A DNA stretch of 64,000 nt from Bradyrhizobium diazoefficiens (lineage in GTDB: Bacteria; Pseudomonadota; Alphaproteobacteria; Rhizobiales; Xanthobacteraceae). Within the stretch, counting starts at the first letter, position 1; each line of letters starts with the position of its first letter. A program made the position numbers and the translations under genes. The notes below the pieces were generated by a model that ran no database searches, was not told where the DNA came from, and saw only the letters and a program-made list of their open reading frames with translations. The stretch covers positions 62,001 to 126,000 of the forward strand of contig NZ_JAFCJJ010000007.1 in NCBI RefSeq assembly GCF_018131015.1. Reading direction: 5' to 3'. Positions 17,679-25,963 of this stretch are shown here, piece after piece.

Positions 17679-18188
17679 ATGGAACGTTTGCATGCCGAGG
17701 GCGCGCTCGTTCAACTCAGCGAGCGGTTCACCAATTCTGCGGCGTTCGGCGCCCTGTTCCGCGAGGGCATGGACCTCGTCGAGGAGACCGCCGCCTATCT
17801 CGACGGCGCCGGCCGCACCGAGGCCAAGGCGCTCGATCGCGCCGTCAGCCTCACCTATGCGACCGAGAGCATGCGTCTCACCACCCGCCTGATGCAGCTC
17901 GCCTCCTGGCTGCTGCTGCACCGCGCAGTGAAGGAAGGCGAGATGACGCTGGTGCAGGCCAACCGCGAGAAGACCAAGGTCAAGCTCACCGCCGCCGATC
18001 CCGGTCCTGCCGACACCATCGAGAAGCTGCCCTCGCAATTGCAGGACCTGATCCATCGCTCGATGAGCCTGCAGACCCGCGTGCGCCGCCTCGACACCTC
18101 GATCCACACCCCGCCGGCCGAGCACGCCGCCATCGGCAACCCGCTGGTGCCGCAGCTCAACGCGCTGAAGGCCGCGTTCGAGCGGTAA
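17679..18188 (+). CDS. rcdA: RcdA-like protein (DUF1465), CtrA-degradation adaptor
   Basis: The 169-residue protein is a full-length DUF1465 member: LVQLSERFTNSAAFGALFREGMDLVEETAAYLDG and SLTYATESMRLTTRLMQLASWLLLHRAVKEGEM. In Caulobacter the family member RcdA works with CpdR and PopA to bring the cell-cycle regulator CtrA to ClpXP. The same role is likely but inferred here. The protein is an all-helical dimer in structures of the family. The gene starts just after GGGGCGTTAACCA and stands alone between the candidate sRNA and a repeat. Confidence 0.85.
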   Translation: MERLHAEGALVQLSERFTNSAAFGALFREGMDLVEETAAYLDGAGRTEAKALDRAVSLTYATESMRLTTRLMQLASWLLLHRAVKEGEMTLVQANREKTKVKLTAADPGPADTIEKLPSQLQDLIHRSMSLQTRVRRLDTSIHTPPAEHAAIGNPLVPQLNALKAAFER

Positions 18189-18199
18189 GCTCGGGTCTC

Positions 18200-18333
18200 C
18201 TGCCCCGGACGCAGCGCAGCGTCCCTTGACGGTGCGCTGCAGAGCCGGGGCCCATGCGGCAGTGAAGCGTGCGGCTTTCTGGGTCCCGGCTCAGCGCAGC
18301 AACGCAGGCGCGTTGCAGCGCGTCCGGGACACG
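18200..18333. repeat. Palindromic repeat, CCCCGGACGCAGCGCAGC family (copy 2)
   Basis: CTGCCCCGGACGCAGCGCAGCG starts this copy and GCGCGTCCGGGACACG ends it, with TGCGCTGCAGAGCCGGGGCCCATGCGGCAGT inside. It is largely identical to the copy at 9826-10000. It occupies the convergent gap between rcdA and rpmE. Confidence 0.85.
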
Positions 18334-18343
18334 ATCTAAAAAC

Positions 18344-18375
18344 AAAAACGCCCCCGGTCTCCCGGGGGCGTTTTT
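18344..18375. terminator. Bidirectional intrinsic terminator of rpmE
   Basis: AAAAACGCCCCCGG (18344-18357) and CCGGGGGCGTTTTT (18362-18375) are perfect 14-bp arms around a 4-nt loop. On the minus strand the stem is followed by T5-G-T5, so it ends rpmE. On the plus strand T5 follows, so it may also stop rightward transcripts. Confidence 0.92.
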
Positions 18376-18397
18376 GGTTGCGGCCGTTGCGGCCGGA

Positions 18398-18625
18398 TCA
18401 ATCCTTCTTGAGGAAGCCCGAGAACTTCTTCTGGAAGCGCGAGACGCGGCCGCCGCGGTCCATGATCTGGGCGTTGCCGCCGGTCCAGGCCGGGTGCGAC
18501 TTCGGGTCGATGTCGAGGTGGAGCTTGTCGCCTTCCTTGCCCCAGGTCGAGCGGGTCTGGTACTCGGTTCCGTCGGTCATCACGACCGTAATGTTATGAT
18601 AATTCGGATGAATTTCGGCTTTCAT
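18398..18625 (-). CDS. rpmE: 50S ribosomal protein L31
   Basis: The 75-residue protein matches bacterial L31 ([36 protein letters not shown]), a protein at the central protuberance bridging the subunits. It has no cysteine at all, so it is the zinc-free (C-minus) form. It is monocistronic: a promoter is visible 63-91 bp upstream of the ATG and a strong terminator follows. Confidence 0.95.
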   Translation of the reverse strand: MKAEIHPNYHNITVVMTDGTEYQTRSTWGKEGDKLHLDIDPKSHPAWTGGNAQIMDRGGRVSRFQKKFSGFLKKD

Positions 18626-18687
18626 GGCAATTCCTCGGCGCCCGGCGCCTATCGCTGGAGTGATGATCGATGACGGATTTGGGCGGC

Positions 18688-18716
18688 TCTATACCCCACG
18701 GGGGCCCCTAAAACAA
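18688..18716 (-). promoter_or_regulatory. Sigma70-type promoter of rpmE
   Basis: On the minus strand TTGTTT (18716-18711) and TATAGA (18693-18688) are separated by exactly 17 bp. The predicted transcript has a leader of roughly 56 nt before the rpmE ATG. Confidence 0.5.
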
Positions 18717-18805
18717 GCCGTTGCGGGAAAAGGGGAACGGGGGCCGCCACTTAAGGGACATACCGGATTTGCCACACCCCCTGGACCGGCCTATGTGGAG
18801 CCGAA

Positions 18806-20680
18806 ATGTCCCCTTGGGCTGGATCTCCCATGAGCGCAGTCGAACGGCTTGAAGACCCCTCTCGCGACGGACGCGACATCGCGGTCGCGGAGCCGCCGTC
18901 GATCGAGACCGACCTGATCGAACAGCCGGCCAAGGGCCGCGCAAAGCTCCGTCCGCTGCTGGCGCTCGCGCCCTACGTGGCCCGCTATCGCGGCCGCGCC
19001 GCGCTTGCCTTCGTGGCGCTGACGATCGCGGCGCTGACCACGCTGCTGGTTCCCGTCGCGGTGCGCCGGATGATCGATTTCGGCCTGACGCCGGAAGGCA
19101 TCGCGATGATCAACAACTACTTCGCGGTGATGATCGCGGTGGTCGCCGTGCTCGCGCTGGCAAGTGCTGCGCGCTACTACCTCGTGATGACGATCGGCGA
19201 GCGCATCGTCGCCGACCTCAGGCGCGACGTCTTCGCCCATCTGCTGTCGCTCTCGCCGGCCTTCTTCGATTCCGCGCGCAGCGGCGAGCTGGTGTCGCGG
19301 TTGACCGCCGACACCACGCAGATCAAGTCCGCGGTCGGCGCCTCCGTGTCGATCGCGCTACGCAATCTGATGATGTTCATCGGCGCGACGGCGATGATGG
19401 TGATCACGAGCCCGCGCCTGTCCGGCTTCGTGCTGCTCGCCATTCCCCTGATCGTGCTGCCGCTGGTCGCGTTCGGGCGCTGGGTGCGGCGGCTGTCGCG
19501 CAATGCGCAGGACACGCTCGCCGAAGCCTCCGCCTATGCGGGCGAGCTGGTCGGCGCGATCCGCACCGTGCAGGCCTATACCAGCGAGGGGCTCGCCGCG
19601 AAGCGTTTTGGCGGCGAGGTCGAGCAGGCCTATGACGCCGCGCGCACGTCCACGCAGGCGCGCGCGGTGCTCACCGCCATCATCATCTTCATCGTGTTCG
19701 CAAGCGTCGTCGCGATCCTCTGGATCGGCTCGCACGACGTGCTGGTCGGCACCATCACGCCGGGCCGTCTCGGCCAGTTCGTGCTCTATGCCGCCTTCGC
19801 CGCGGCGGGCCTCGGCCAGCTCAGCGAGGTCTGGGGCGAAGTGTCGGCCGCCTCCGGCGCCGCCGAGCGGCTGTTCGAGATCTTGCATGTGCAGCCCGAG
19901 ATCGAAGCGCCGGCGTCGCCCCGCGCGCTGCCGGTGCCGGCGCGCGGCGAGGTCGGCTTCGACCACGTCAGCTTCGCCTATCCGGCGCGTCCCGACGTCA
20001 CCGTGCTCGACACGGTGTCCTTCACCGTGCGCCCCGGCGAGAAGGTCGCGATCGTCGGTCCGTCCGGCGCGGGCAAGAGCACGATCTTTCACCTGCTGCT
20101 GCGCTTCTACGATCCGCGGGGTGGCGCGATCTCGCTCGACGGCGTGCCGGTCAGATCCGCCGATCCCCGTGATTTCCGCTCACGCATCGCGCTGGTGCCG
20201 CAGGAGACCAACGTGTTCGCCGCCAGCGCGCGCGAGAACATCCGCTTCGGCCGGCCCGATGCGACCGACGCCGAGGTCGAGCGTGCCGCCGAGCTCGCGC
20301 ATGCCGCCGAGTTCATCCGCCGCCTGCCCGAAGGTTTCGAGACCCCGCTCGGCGAGCGCGGCGTGACGCTCTCCGGCGGCCAGCGCCAGCGCATCGCGAT
20401 CGCCCGCGCCATTTTGCGCGACGCGCCACTCCTGCTGCTGGACGAAGCCACCTCCGCGCTCGACGCCGAAAGCGAGACGCTGGTGCAGACCGCGCTCGAA
20501 GAGTTGATGCGCCACCGCACCACGCTGGTGATCGCCCATCGACTCGCCACCGTCCTCTCCTGCGACCGCATCCTGGTGATGGACCAGGGCAAGATCGTCG
20601 AGCAGGGCACGCATGCCGAGCTGGTCGCTGCGAACGGGCTTTATGCAAGGCTCGCGCGGCTGCAGTTCGAGGGTGCGTAA
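18806..20680 (+). CDS. ABC exporter, fused membrane and ATPase domains (MsbA/ABCB type)
   Basis: This 624-residue half-transporter has six membrane segments in residues about 60-330 and a nucleotide-binding domain from about 380. The latter has Walker [11 protein letters not shown]-loop PQETNVF, signature [14 protein letters not shown], Walker [13 protein letters not shown] and H-loop AHRL. It would work as a homodimer in the inner membrane and export lipids or hydrophobic compounds; the substrate cannot be told from sequence. The ATG at 18806 follows GGAG at 5 bp; an ATG at 18830 (MSAVERL) is an alternative start. It is convergent with the GNAT gene. Confidence 0.9.
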   Translation: MSPWAGSPMSAVERLEDPSRDGRDIAVAEPPSIETDLIEQPAKGRAKLRPLLALAPYVARYRGRAALAFVALTIAALTTLLVPVAVRRMIDFGLTPEGIAMINNYFAVMIAVVAVLALASAARYYLVMTIGERIVADLRRDVFAHLLSLSPAFFDSARSGELVSRLTADTTQIKSAVGASVSIALRNLMMFIGATAMMVITSPRLSGFVLLAIPLIVLPLVAFGRWVRRLSRNAQDTLAEASAYAGELVGAIRTVQAYTSEGLAAKRFGGEVEQAYDAARTSTQARAVLTAIIIFIVFASVVAILWIGSHDVLVGTITPGRLGQFVLYAAFAAAGLGQLSEVWGEVSAASGAAERLFEILHVQPEIEAPASPRALPVPARGEVGFDHVSFAYPARPDVTVLDTVSFTVRPGEKVAIVGPSGAGKSTIFHLLLRFYDPRGGAISLDGVPVRSADPRDFRSRIALVPQETNVFAASARENIRFGRPDATDAEVERAAELAHAAEFIRRLPEGFETPLGERGVTLSGGQRQRIAIARAILRDAPLLLLDEATSALDAESETLVQTALEELMRHRTTLVIAHRLATVLSCDRILVMDQGKIVEQGTHAELVAANGLYARLARLQFEGA

Positions 20681-20753
20681 GCCCTTGATTTCGCTAGCAC
20701 CGGCAACAGTGCATGGGGTTGTTTTCGCCATTTTGGCTTTGGGAGGCCGCCCC

Positions 20754-21200
20754 TTACGGCTTCCATTCCATCTTCAGCACCGGCCGTCCCGAGGTCGGAT
20801 TCACGTCGGAGCCGGCATGGGCAAAGCCGTTGCGCTCGTAGAAGCGGATGGCGCGGGCGTTGTCCCGGTTGACGAGCAGCGTGACGCCCGCCGGTGACAG
20901 ACGCTTGGCCTCGTCCAGCAGCAGCCTTGCCGCATCCGAGCCCCAACAGGCGGGGTCGACCACAAGCTGGTCGAGATAGCCGTCGCCGTCGATGGTGACG
21001 AAGCCGGTCAGCGCGCCATCCTGTTCGGCCACCACGATGCTCGCGTTCGGCACCAGCTCCTTGCGCCAGCGCTCGCGCCACCAGGCGAGGCGCGCGGCGA
21101 AATTGATCTGCGGATAGGCCTGCTGCCAGGTGCGATGCCAGAGCTCGATGGCGGCCGCCTCGTCCGCGTCGCAGTAGGGACGGAGGTGGATCGCGCTCAC
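20754..21200 (-). CDS. GNAT-family N-acetyltransferase
   Basis: The 148-residue protein has a GNAT fold: LRPYCDADEAAAIELWHRTW at the N-terminus, GYLDQLVVDPACWGSDAARLLLDEAK (acetyl-CoA binding region, with the usual Q/RxxGxG/A loop degenerate as ACWGSDA) and VNRDNARAIRFYERNGF. The acceptor is unknown. It starts with GTG, whose first base is shared with the last base of the upstream TAG stop (TAGTG). It is therefore the third gene of the MotA-like/OmpA-like operon and may act on a related target. Confidence 0.8.
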   Translation of the reverse strand: MSAIHLRPYCDADEAAAIELWHRTWQQAYPQINFAARLAWWRERWRKELVPNASIVVAEQDGALTGFVTIDGDGYLDQLVVDPACWGSDAARLLLDEAKRLSPAGVTLLVNRDNARAIRFYERNGFAHAGSDVNPTSGRPVLKMEWKP

Positions 21201-22228
21201 TACCGCTCCGTCAGCTTCAGCTCGATGCGGCGGTTGCGCTTGTAGGCCTCTTCGGTGTTGGCGGTGTCGAGCGGCTGGAATTCGCCGAAACCGGCGGCGA
21301 CGAGGCGCTGGGCGGGGACGCCGAGCGAGACGAGATATTGCACCACCGAGATCGCGCGCGCCGCGGACAGGTCCCAGTTCGACTTGAAGTTCACACCCGT
21401 CACCGGACGCACGTCGGTATGGCCGTCGACGCGCAGCACCCAGGGAATGTCGGCGGGAATCTTCTTGTCGAGCTCGATCAGCGCCGCCGCCAGCGTGTCG
21501 AGCTCGGCGCGGCCCTCGGGCAGCAGCTGCGCCTGTCCGGTGTCGAAGAACACTTCGGACTGGAACACGAAGCGGTCGCCGACGATGCGGATGTCGGGAC
21601 GGTTGCCGAGGATGGCGCGCAGGCGGCCGAAGAATTCCGAGCGGTAGCGCGACAATTCCTGCACGCGCTGGGCCAGAGCAACGTTGAGGCGAGAACCCAG
21701 ATCGGCGATGCGGTTCTGCGATTCCTTGTCGCGCTTCTCGGATGCATCGAGCGCCTCTTCGAGCGCGGCCAGTTGCCGCCGCAGCGCGCTGATCTGCTGG
21801 TTCAGCACCTCGATCTGCGACAGCGCCCGCGCCGAGATCGCCTTCTCGGAATCCAGCGCCTTGCCGAGCTCGGCGGTCTTGCTCTGGGCGTCGTTGCCGG
21901 CGTTGGCGAGGCCCTCATAGAGGCCCTTGATGCGGTCGCGCTCGCTCTCGGCCGAGGCCAGTCCGGCCTTGAGCTGCGAGACCTGGTCGTCGAGCGTGAG
22001 CTTGCCGAGCTTCTCCAGCGACAACAGCTCGTTGAGCTGGGCGATCTTGGCGTTGAGCAGCTCCAGCGCCTTGTCCTTGCCGGTGACCTCCTGCGACAGG
22101 AAGAACTGCACGACCAGGAACACCGACAGCAGGAACACGATCGACAGCACCAGCGTCGACAGCGCATCGACGAATCCGGGCCAGTAGTTGAAGGCGCCTT
22201 CGCGGTTGCGGCTGCGGGCGAGAGCCAT
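21200..22228 (-). CDS. MotB/OmpA-like peptidoglycan-binding membrane protein
   Basis: The 342-residue protein has one N-terminal membrane anchor (FVDALSTLVLSIVFLLSVFLVVQFFLS), a long coiled coil (residues about 60-190) and a C-terminal OmpA domain (FFDTGQAQLLPEG, VDGHTDVRPV, NWDLSAARAISVVQYLV, NRRIELKL) that binds peptidoglycan. This is the architecture of MotB-type stator partners. It starts 4 bp after the MotA-like gene. No flagellar gene is near, so it is unlikely to be the flagellar stator; I expect an envelope role. The start at 22228 (MALARSRNREG) precedes the anchor. Confidence 0.85.
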   Translation of the reverse strand: MALARSRNREGAFNYWPGFVDALSTLVLSIVFLLSVFLVVQFFLSQEVTGKDKALELLNAKIAQLNELLSLEKLGKLTLDDQVSQLKAGLASAESERDRIKGLYEGLANAGNDAQSKTAELGKALDSEKAISARALSQIEVLNQQISALRRQLAALEEALDASEKRDKESQNRIADLGSRLNVALAQRVQELSRYRSEFFGRLRAILGNRPDIRIVGDRFVFQSEVFFDTGQAQLLPEGRAELDTLAAALIELDKKIPADIPWVLRVDGHTDVRPVTGVNFKSNWDLSAARAISVVQYLVSLGVPAQRLVAAGFGEFQPLDTANTEEAYKRNRRIELKLTER

Positions 22229-22232
22229 GTCG

Positions 22233-23267
22233 CTAACTCTTCTCGGGCTGGCGCGCGATGCGCTCAAGGAGGCGCCTGATCTCGCGGTTCTGCTCGCCCT
22301 GGCCGTCGGCCCATTCGCGGATCATCTGCTGCTCGGTGCGCATGTGCGAGACCAGCGCCTGGATCGCTTCGGCAAGGCTCGCCATCGCCGCCGTGGTGCC
22401 GCGGCTGCCGCTGCCTTCCTCGAGCACGGAGCGCAGCCGTTCGACCGCGGCCTGGAGCTCGCCGCTGACAACGCCGCTGCCCGAGGCCGCAACGGCCATC
22501 TCGCCGCTGCCGCCATATTCGCGCACGGTGGTGGCGAGCCAGTCCTCGAGGTCGGTGTAGAAGCGGTTCTGCGCCTGGCTCGACTGCAGGTCGAGGAAGC
22601 CGAGGATCAGCGAGCCGGCGAGGCCGAACAGCGAGCTCGAGAACGAAATGCCCATGCCGCCGAGCGGGGCGGCGAGGCCCTCCTTCAGCGTGTCGAACAG
22701 CGCTCCGGAATCGCCGCCGACCTTGAGCCCGTCGATCACCTTGCCGACCGAGCCGACCGTCTCGATCAGGCCCCAGAAGGTGCCGAGCAGGCCGAGGAAG
22801 ACCAAGAGGCCGGTCATGTAGCGGGAGATGTCGCGGGCCTCGTCCAGGCGCGTCGCGATCGAATCGAGCAGGTGCCGCATCGTGGTCTGGGTGATGGTCA
22901 TCCGCCCCGAGCGCTCGCCGCCGAGGATCGCCGCCATCGGCGCCAGCAGTTTCGGGTGCCGGGCCGGTGCCAGGCCTGGATCGGCGATGCGGAAATTGTT
23001 GACCCAGGAGACCTCGGGATAGAGCCGGATGACCTGGCGGAAGGCCAGGATGATGCCGATGAACAGCACGCCGCCGATCAGGGCGTTGAGCCCGGGATTG
23101 GCGAAGAAGGCCTGGATGATCTGCTTGTAGAGCACCACCCCGACCAGGGCGCAGAGCACCAGGAAGACCAGCATCCGGACCAGGAAAACGCTGGGCGACG
23201 ACAGTTTTGTGTATTCGATGTCAATGGAGGAGCGGGGCGAGGCGCCTGGCGGCATGGCCGGTGTCAT
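22233..23267 (-). CDS. MotA/TolQ/ExbB-type proton channel protein
   Basis: The 344-residue protein has two N-terminal membrane segments (VRMLVFLVLCALVGVVLYK, LIGGVLFIGIILAF) and two more (GLLVFLGLLGTFWGLIETVGSVG and GMGISFSSSLFGLAGSLILGFLDLQ). The latter two form the conserved MotA/TolQ channel core. A hydrophilic C-terminal tail follows. With the OmpA-like gene 4 bp downstream it should form an ion-driven complex that links the inner membrane to peptidoglycan. The pair looks like a conserved rhizobial, non-flagellar version. Confidence 0.85.
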   Translation of the reverse strand: MTPAMPPGASPRSSIDIEYTKLSSPSVFLVRMLVFLVLCALVGVVLYKQIIQAFFANPGLNALIGGVLFIGIILAFRQVIRLYPEVSWVNNFRIADPGLAPARHPKLLAPMAAILGGERSGRMTITQTTMRHLLDSIATRLDEARDISRYMTGLLVFLGLLGTFWGLIETVGSVGKVIDGLKVGGDSGALFDTLKEGLAAPLGGMGISFSSSLFGLAGSLILGFLDLQSSQAQNRFYTDLEDWLATTVREYGGSGEMAVAASGSGVVSGELQAAVERLRSVLEEGSGSRGTTAAMASLAEAIQALVSHMRTEQQMIREWADGQGEQNREIRRLLERIARQPEKS

Positions 23268-23518
23268 CCGTTACGAAAGCTGCTGCGGTTGCGCACTATG
23301 GCACAGCGCCAGCCCAAAAAAAGCGCCGGTTGCGCGGATTTCGGGGAGGAGGCGGGAACCCAATGCCGAAACCGGGCTTTGAATAAGACGTATCTTGCAA
23401 AACGCCGGCATTCCACGGGCTTAGCTGGTCTTTGCAGGATGCGACCTCGCTGCGGGGTGGGGCGGCGGGGCAGCGCCAGCACGTTCGCTCTGCTGGCGCC
23501 CATGGATGGAGGGGTCGC

Positions 23519-24592
23519 ATGAGCGTCGTTTCCTCGATCATCGGGACCGCCGAACGCGTGCCGCTGCCCGACCTCGTGATCCGCGCCGCGATCCATCGTC
23601 TGTGCTCGCGCACCGCAACGCGCCTCTCCGCGCACAATGCGGCCGACGATGCCGCCTTCGCCGGGGAGATGATGCTGCGGCCGATCGCCGAGCCACCCGA
23701 TGCCGCCAGCACGCAGTATTGCGAGGTGCCGCCGGGCTTCTTCGCGCAGGTGCTCGGCCCCAATCGCAAATACTCGTCCTGCTTCTACAAGACCGATGCG
23801 ACCACCCTGCAGGAGGCGGAGGAGGAAGCCCTGCGCCAGACCGTCGAGCATGCCGGGCTTGCCGACGGCCAATCCATCCTCGAGCTCGGCTGCGGCTGGG
23901 GCTCGCTGTCGCTGTGGATGGCGCGGCAGTTTCCGCATGCGAAGGTCACCGCCGTATCGAACTCGCAGGCGCAGCGCGTTTATATCGAGGAGGAGGCGCG
24001 GCTGCGCGGTCTTGTGAACCTGCGCGTCGTCACCGCCGACATGAACGTATTCGCGCCCGAGGGGCTGTTCGACCGCATCGTCTCGGTCGAGATGTTCGAG
24101 AACATCACGAACTGGCGCAAGCTGATGACCCGCGTGCGCTCATGGCTCGCGCCCGAGGGGCGCTTCTTCCTGCACGTCTTTACCCATCGGGCCGGCTCCT
24201 ACCTGCTCGACCGGTCCAATCGCGAGGACTGGATCGCGCAGCATTTCCTCGCCGGCGGCGTGATGCCGAGCCATCACCTCGTCCGGCAATATGGCGACAT
24301 CTTCGCGATCGAGAAGGAATGGCGCTGGAGCGGGACGCATTATCGGCGCACCGCCAATGACTGGCTTGCGAATTTCGATGCGCATCGGAGCGCCATCGAA
24401 GCTGCCTTGCGCAAGGTCTATGGCGAGGAGACCTATCTGTGGATGCGGCGCTGGCGCTGGTTCTTCCTCGCCACGTCAGGCCTGTTCGGCTACGCCGACG
24501 GAACCGAATGGGGCGTGAGCCAGTATCGGATGAAGGCGTCCGACTATTCTGTCGCAGCCAGCGCCGATGGAACCCGACTCACAATTCAGTGA
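23519..24592 (+). CDS. SAM-dependent methyltransferase, cyclopropane-fatty-acid-synthase family
   Basis: This 357-residue protein carries the CFA-synthase-like Rossmann methyltransferase core: ILELGCGWGSLSLWMARQFP (SAM site), VTAVSNSQAQRVYIEEEA, FDRIVSVEMFENITNWRKLM and FLHVFTHRAGSYLLD. It lacks the N-terminal lipid-binding domain of E. coli Cfa, so it may methylate lipids or another hydrophobic substrate. The start at 23519 has GGAGGGG immediately upstream; the longer reading from 23432 has no such site. It is divergent from the MotA-like gene across 251 bp with no clear repeat or operator. Confidence 0.85.
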   Translation: MSVVSSIIGTAERVPLPDLVIRAAIHRLCSRTATRLSAHNAADDAAFAGEMMLRPIAEPPDAASTQYCEVPPGFFAQVLGPNRKYSSCFYKTDATTLQEAEEEALRQTVEHAGLADGQSILELGCGWGSLSLWMARQFPHAKVTAVSNSQAQRVYIEEEARLRGLVNLRVVTADMNVFAPEGLFDRIVSVEMFENITNWRKLMTRVRSWLAPEGRFFLHVFTHRAGSYLLDRSNREDWIAQHFLAGGVMPSHHLVRQYGDIFAIEKEWRWSGTHYRRTANDWLANFDAHRSAIEAALRKVYGEETYLWMRRWRWFFLATSGLFGYADGTEWGVSQYRMKASDYSVAASADGTRLTIQ

Positions 24593-24658
24593 GACAAAAA
24601 AAGCGGCCTGAACTCAGCGCGATAGATCTGTGTGACATTGAGCCGCCCGCGCCGCGCG

Positions 24659-24686
24659 TTGCATCGCAGCAAGTCCCCTCTATTCT
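24659..24686 (+). promoter_or_regulatory. Promoter candidate for the RND efflux operon
   Basis: TTGCAT (24659-24664) and TATTCT (24681-24686) are separated by 16 bp, giving a leader of about 75 nt before the adaptor ATG. The match is moderate. Confidence 0.35.
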
Positions 24687-24766
24687 TATCGGCTCGCGCG
24701 CGCGGAACCGCCCAGGACGGGCCCTCGCGGCGCGTCAGTTTCAACAACTCCGGGGCACCCCTCTCC

Positions 24767-25957
24767 ATGTCAGGACTTCGCGCGCGGGCATGCGTTGCAA
24801 TGATGCTCGCGGCTTTCGCGCCGCTGCTTGGCGCTTGCGACGAATCCAGCTCCGCCGTCTCCGCCGCGCAGGTGCCCGAACCCGATGTCAGCGTCGTCAT
24901 CGTCAAACCGCAGGCCCGCGCCGTGGTGCGCGAATTGCCGGGCCGGATCGCGCCGACGCGCGTGGCCGAAGTACGCCCTCGCGTGTCGGGCATCGTCGTC
25001 GAACGCCTGTTCCGCCAGGGCAGCGAGGTGAAGGCGGGCGATGCGCTCTATCGTATCGATCCGCGTCCGTTCGAGGTCGAGGTCATGGCCCATGAGGCGG
25101 CGCTCGCCAAGGCCGAGGCCGGGTTGATGCAGGCGAGGCAGCAGGCGCACCGCGTCGCCACCCTCACCAAGGATCGAGCGGCTCCAGAAGCCGAGAACGA
25201 GAAAGCCATCGCCACCGAACGCCAGGCCCAGGCCGAGGTCGAGGGACGCAAGGCCGATGTTGCACGCGCAAAGCTCAATCTCGACTACGCAACGGTGCGC
25301 GCCCCGATCGACGGCGTGGTGGGTGCGGCCCTGGTCAGCGAGGGCGCGCTTGCCGTGCAGAACGAGACCAATCTTGCGACCATCCAGCAGCTCGACCCGA
25401 TCTATGCCGACTTCACCCAGTCGGTGACCGAGCTCAACCAGCTCCGGCGCGCTTTCGAGAGCGGCGATCTCGAGCGCATTGCAGCCGACGTCGCCAAGGT
25501 ACGCCTCGTGCTAGACGACAACACGATCTATTCGCTCGACGGCATGCTGCTGTTCTCCGAGGCCAAGGTCGACGCCCATACCGGGCAGGTGACCCTGCGC
25601 GGCGAATTCCGCAATCCCAGGCGCGAGCTGCTGCCCGGCATGTATGTCCGCGTGCGGCTCGACCAGGGCCTCGACTCCGATGCGATCGCGGTGCCGCAGC
25701 AGGCGGTCCAGCGCAATGGCGGCGGCGGCAGCGAGGTGTTCGTCGTCAAGGACGACAACCGCATCGCGGTGCAGCCGGTGCGCACCGGCTCGGTGCAGGA
25801 CGGCGTCTGGTTCGTCACCGAAGGCCTGAAGGCCGGCGACAAGGTCGTGGTCGAGGGCTTCCAGAAATTCGCGGCCGGCGACAAGGTCAAGCCGCAATCC
25901 TGGTCGGAAGCGGATGCGACCGCCGACAACCGGCACGCCCAGAAGGTCACGCGGTAA
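24767..25957 (+). CDS. RND efflux periplasmic adaptor lipoprotein (membrane fusion protein)
   Basis: The 396-residue protein has a lipoprotein signal with lipobox LLGAC. It shows the membrane-fusion-protein order: lipoyl half (VRPRVSGIVVERLFRQGSEVKAGDALYRID), helical hairpin with coiled coil (residues about 100-165), second lipoyl half (NLDYATVRAPIDGVVG), beta-barrel and membrane-proximal domain. It bridges the inner-membrane pump and an outer-membrane channel. The start at 24767 is set by the lipobox. It is 6 bp upstream of the pump gene. No outer-membrane factor gene follows, so a TolC-like protein from elsewhere must be used. Confidence 0.92.
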   Translation: MSGLRARACVAMMLAAFAPLLGACDESSSAVSAAQVPEPDVSVVIVKPQARAVVRELPGRIAPTRVAEVRPRVSGIVVERLFRQGSEVKAGDALYRIDPRPFEVEVMAHEAALAKAEAGLMQARQQAHRVATLTKDRAAPEAENEKAIATERQAQAEVEGRKADVARAKLNLDYATVRAPIDGVVGAALVSEGALAVQNETNLATIQQLDPIYADFTQSVTELNQLRRAFESGDLERIAADVAKVRLVLDDNTIYSLDGMLLFSEAKVDAHTGQVTLRGEFRNPRRELLPGMYVRVRLDQGLDSDAIAVPQQAVQRNGGGGSEVFVVKDDNRIAVQPVRTGSVQDGVWFVTEGLKAGDKVVVEGFQKFAAGDKVKPQSWSEADATADNRHAQKVTR

Positions 25958-25963
25958 CGCGCC

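Noticed and set aside
20754..23267. Zorya anti-phage system (ZorA/ZorB) suggested by a MotA/TolQ-like gene followed by a coiled-coil OmpA-like gene.
   Set aside because: No zorC, zorD or zorE-type gene follows; the neighbours are a GNAT gene and a methyltransferase, and the pair looks like a housekeeping envelope complex.
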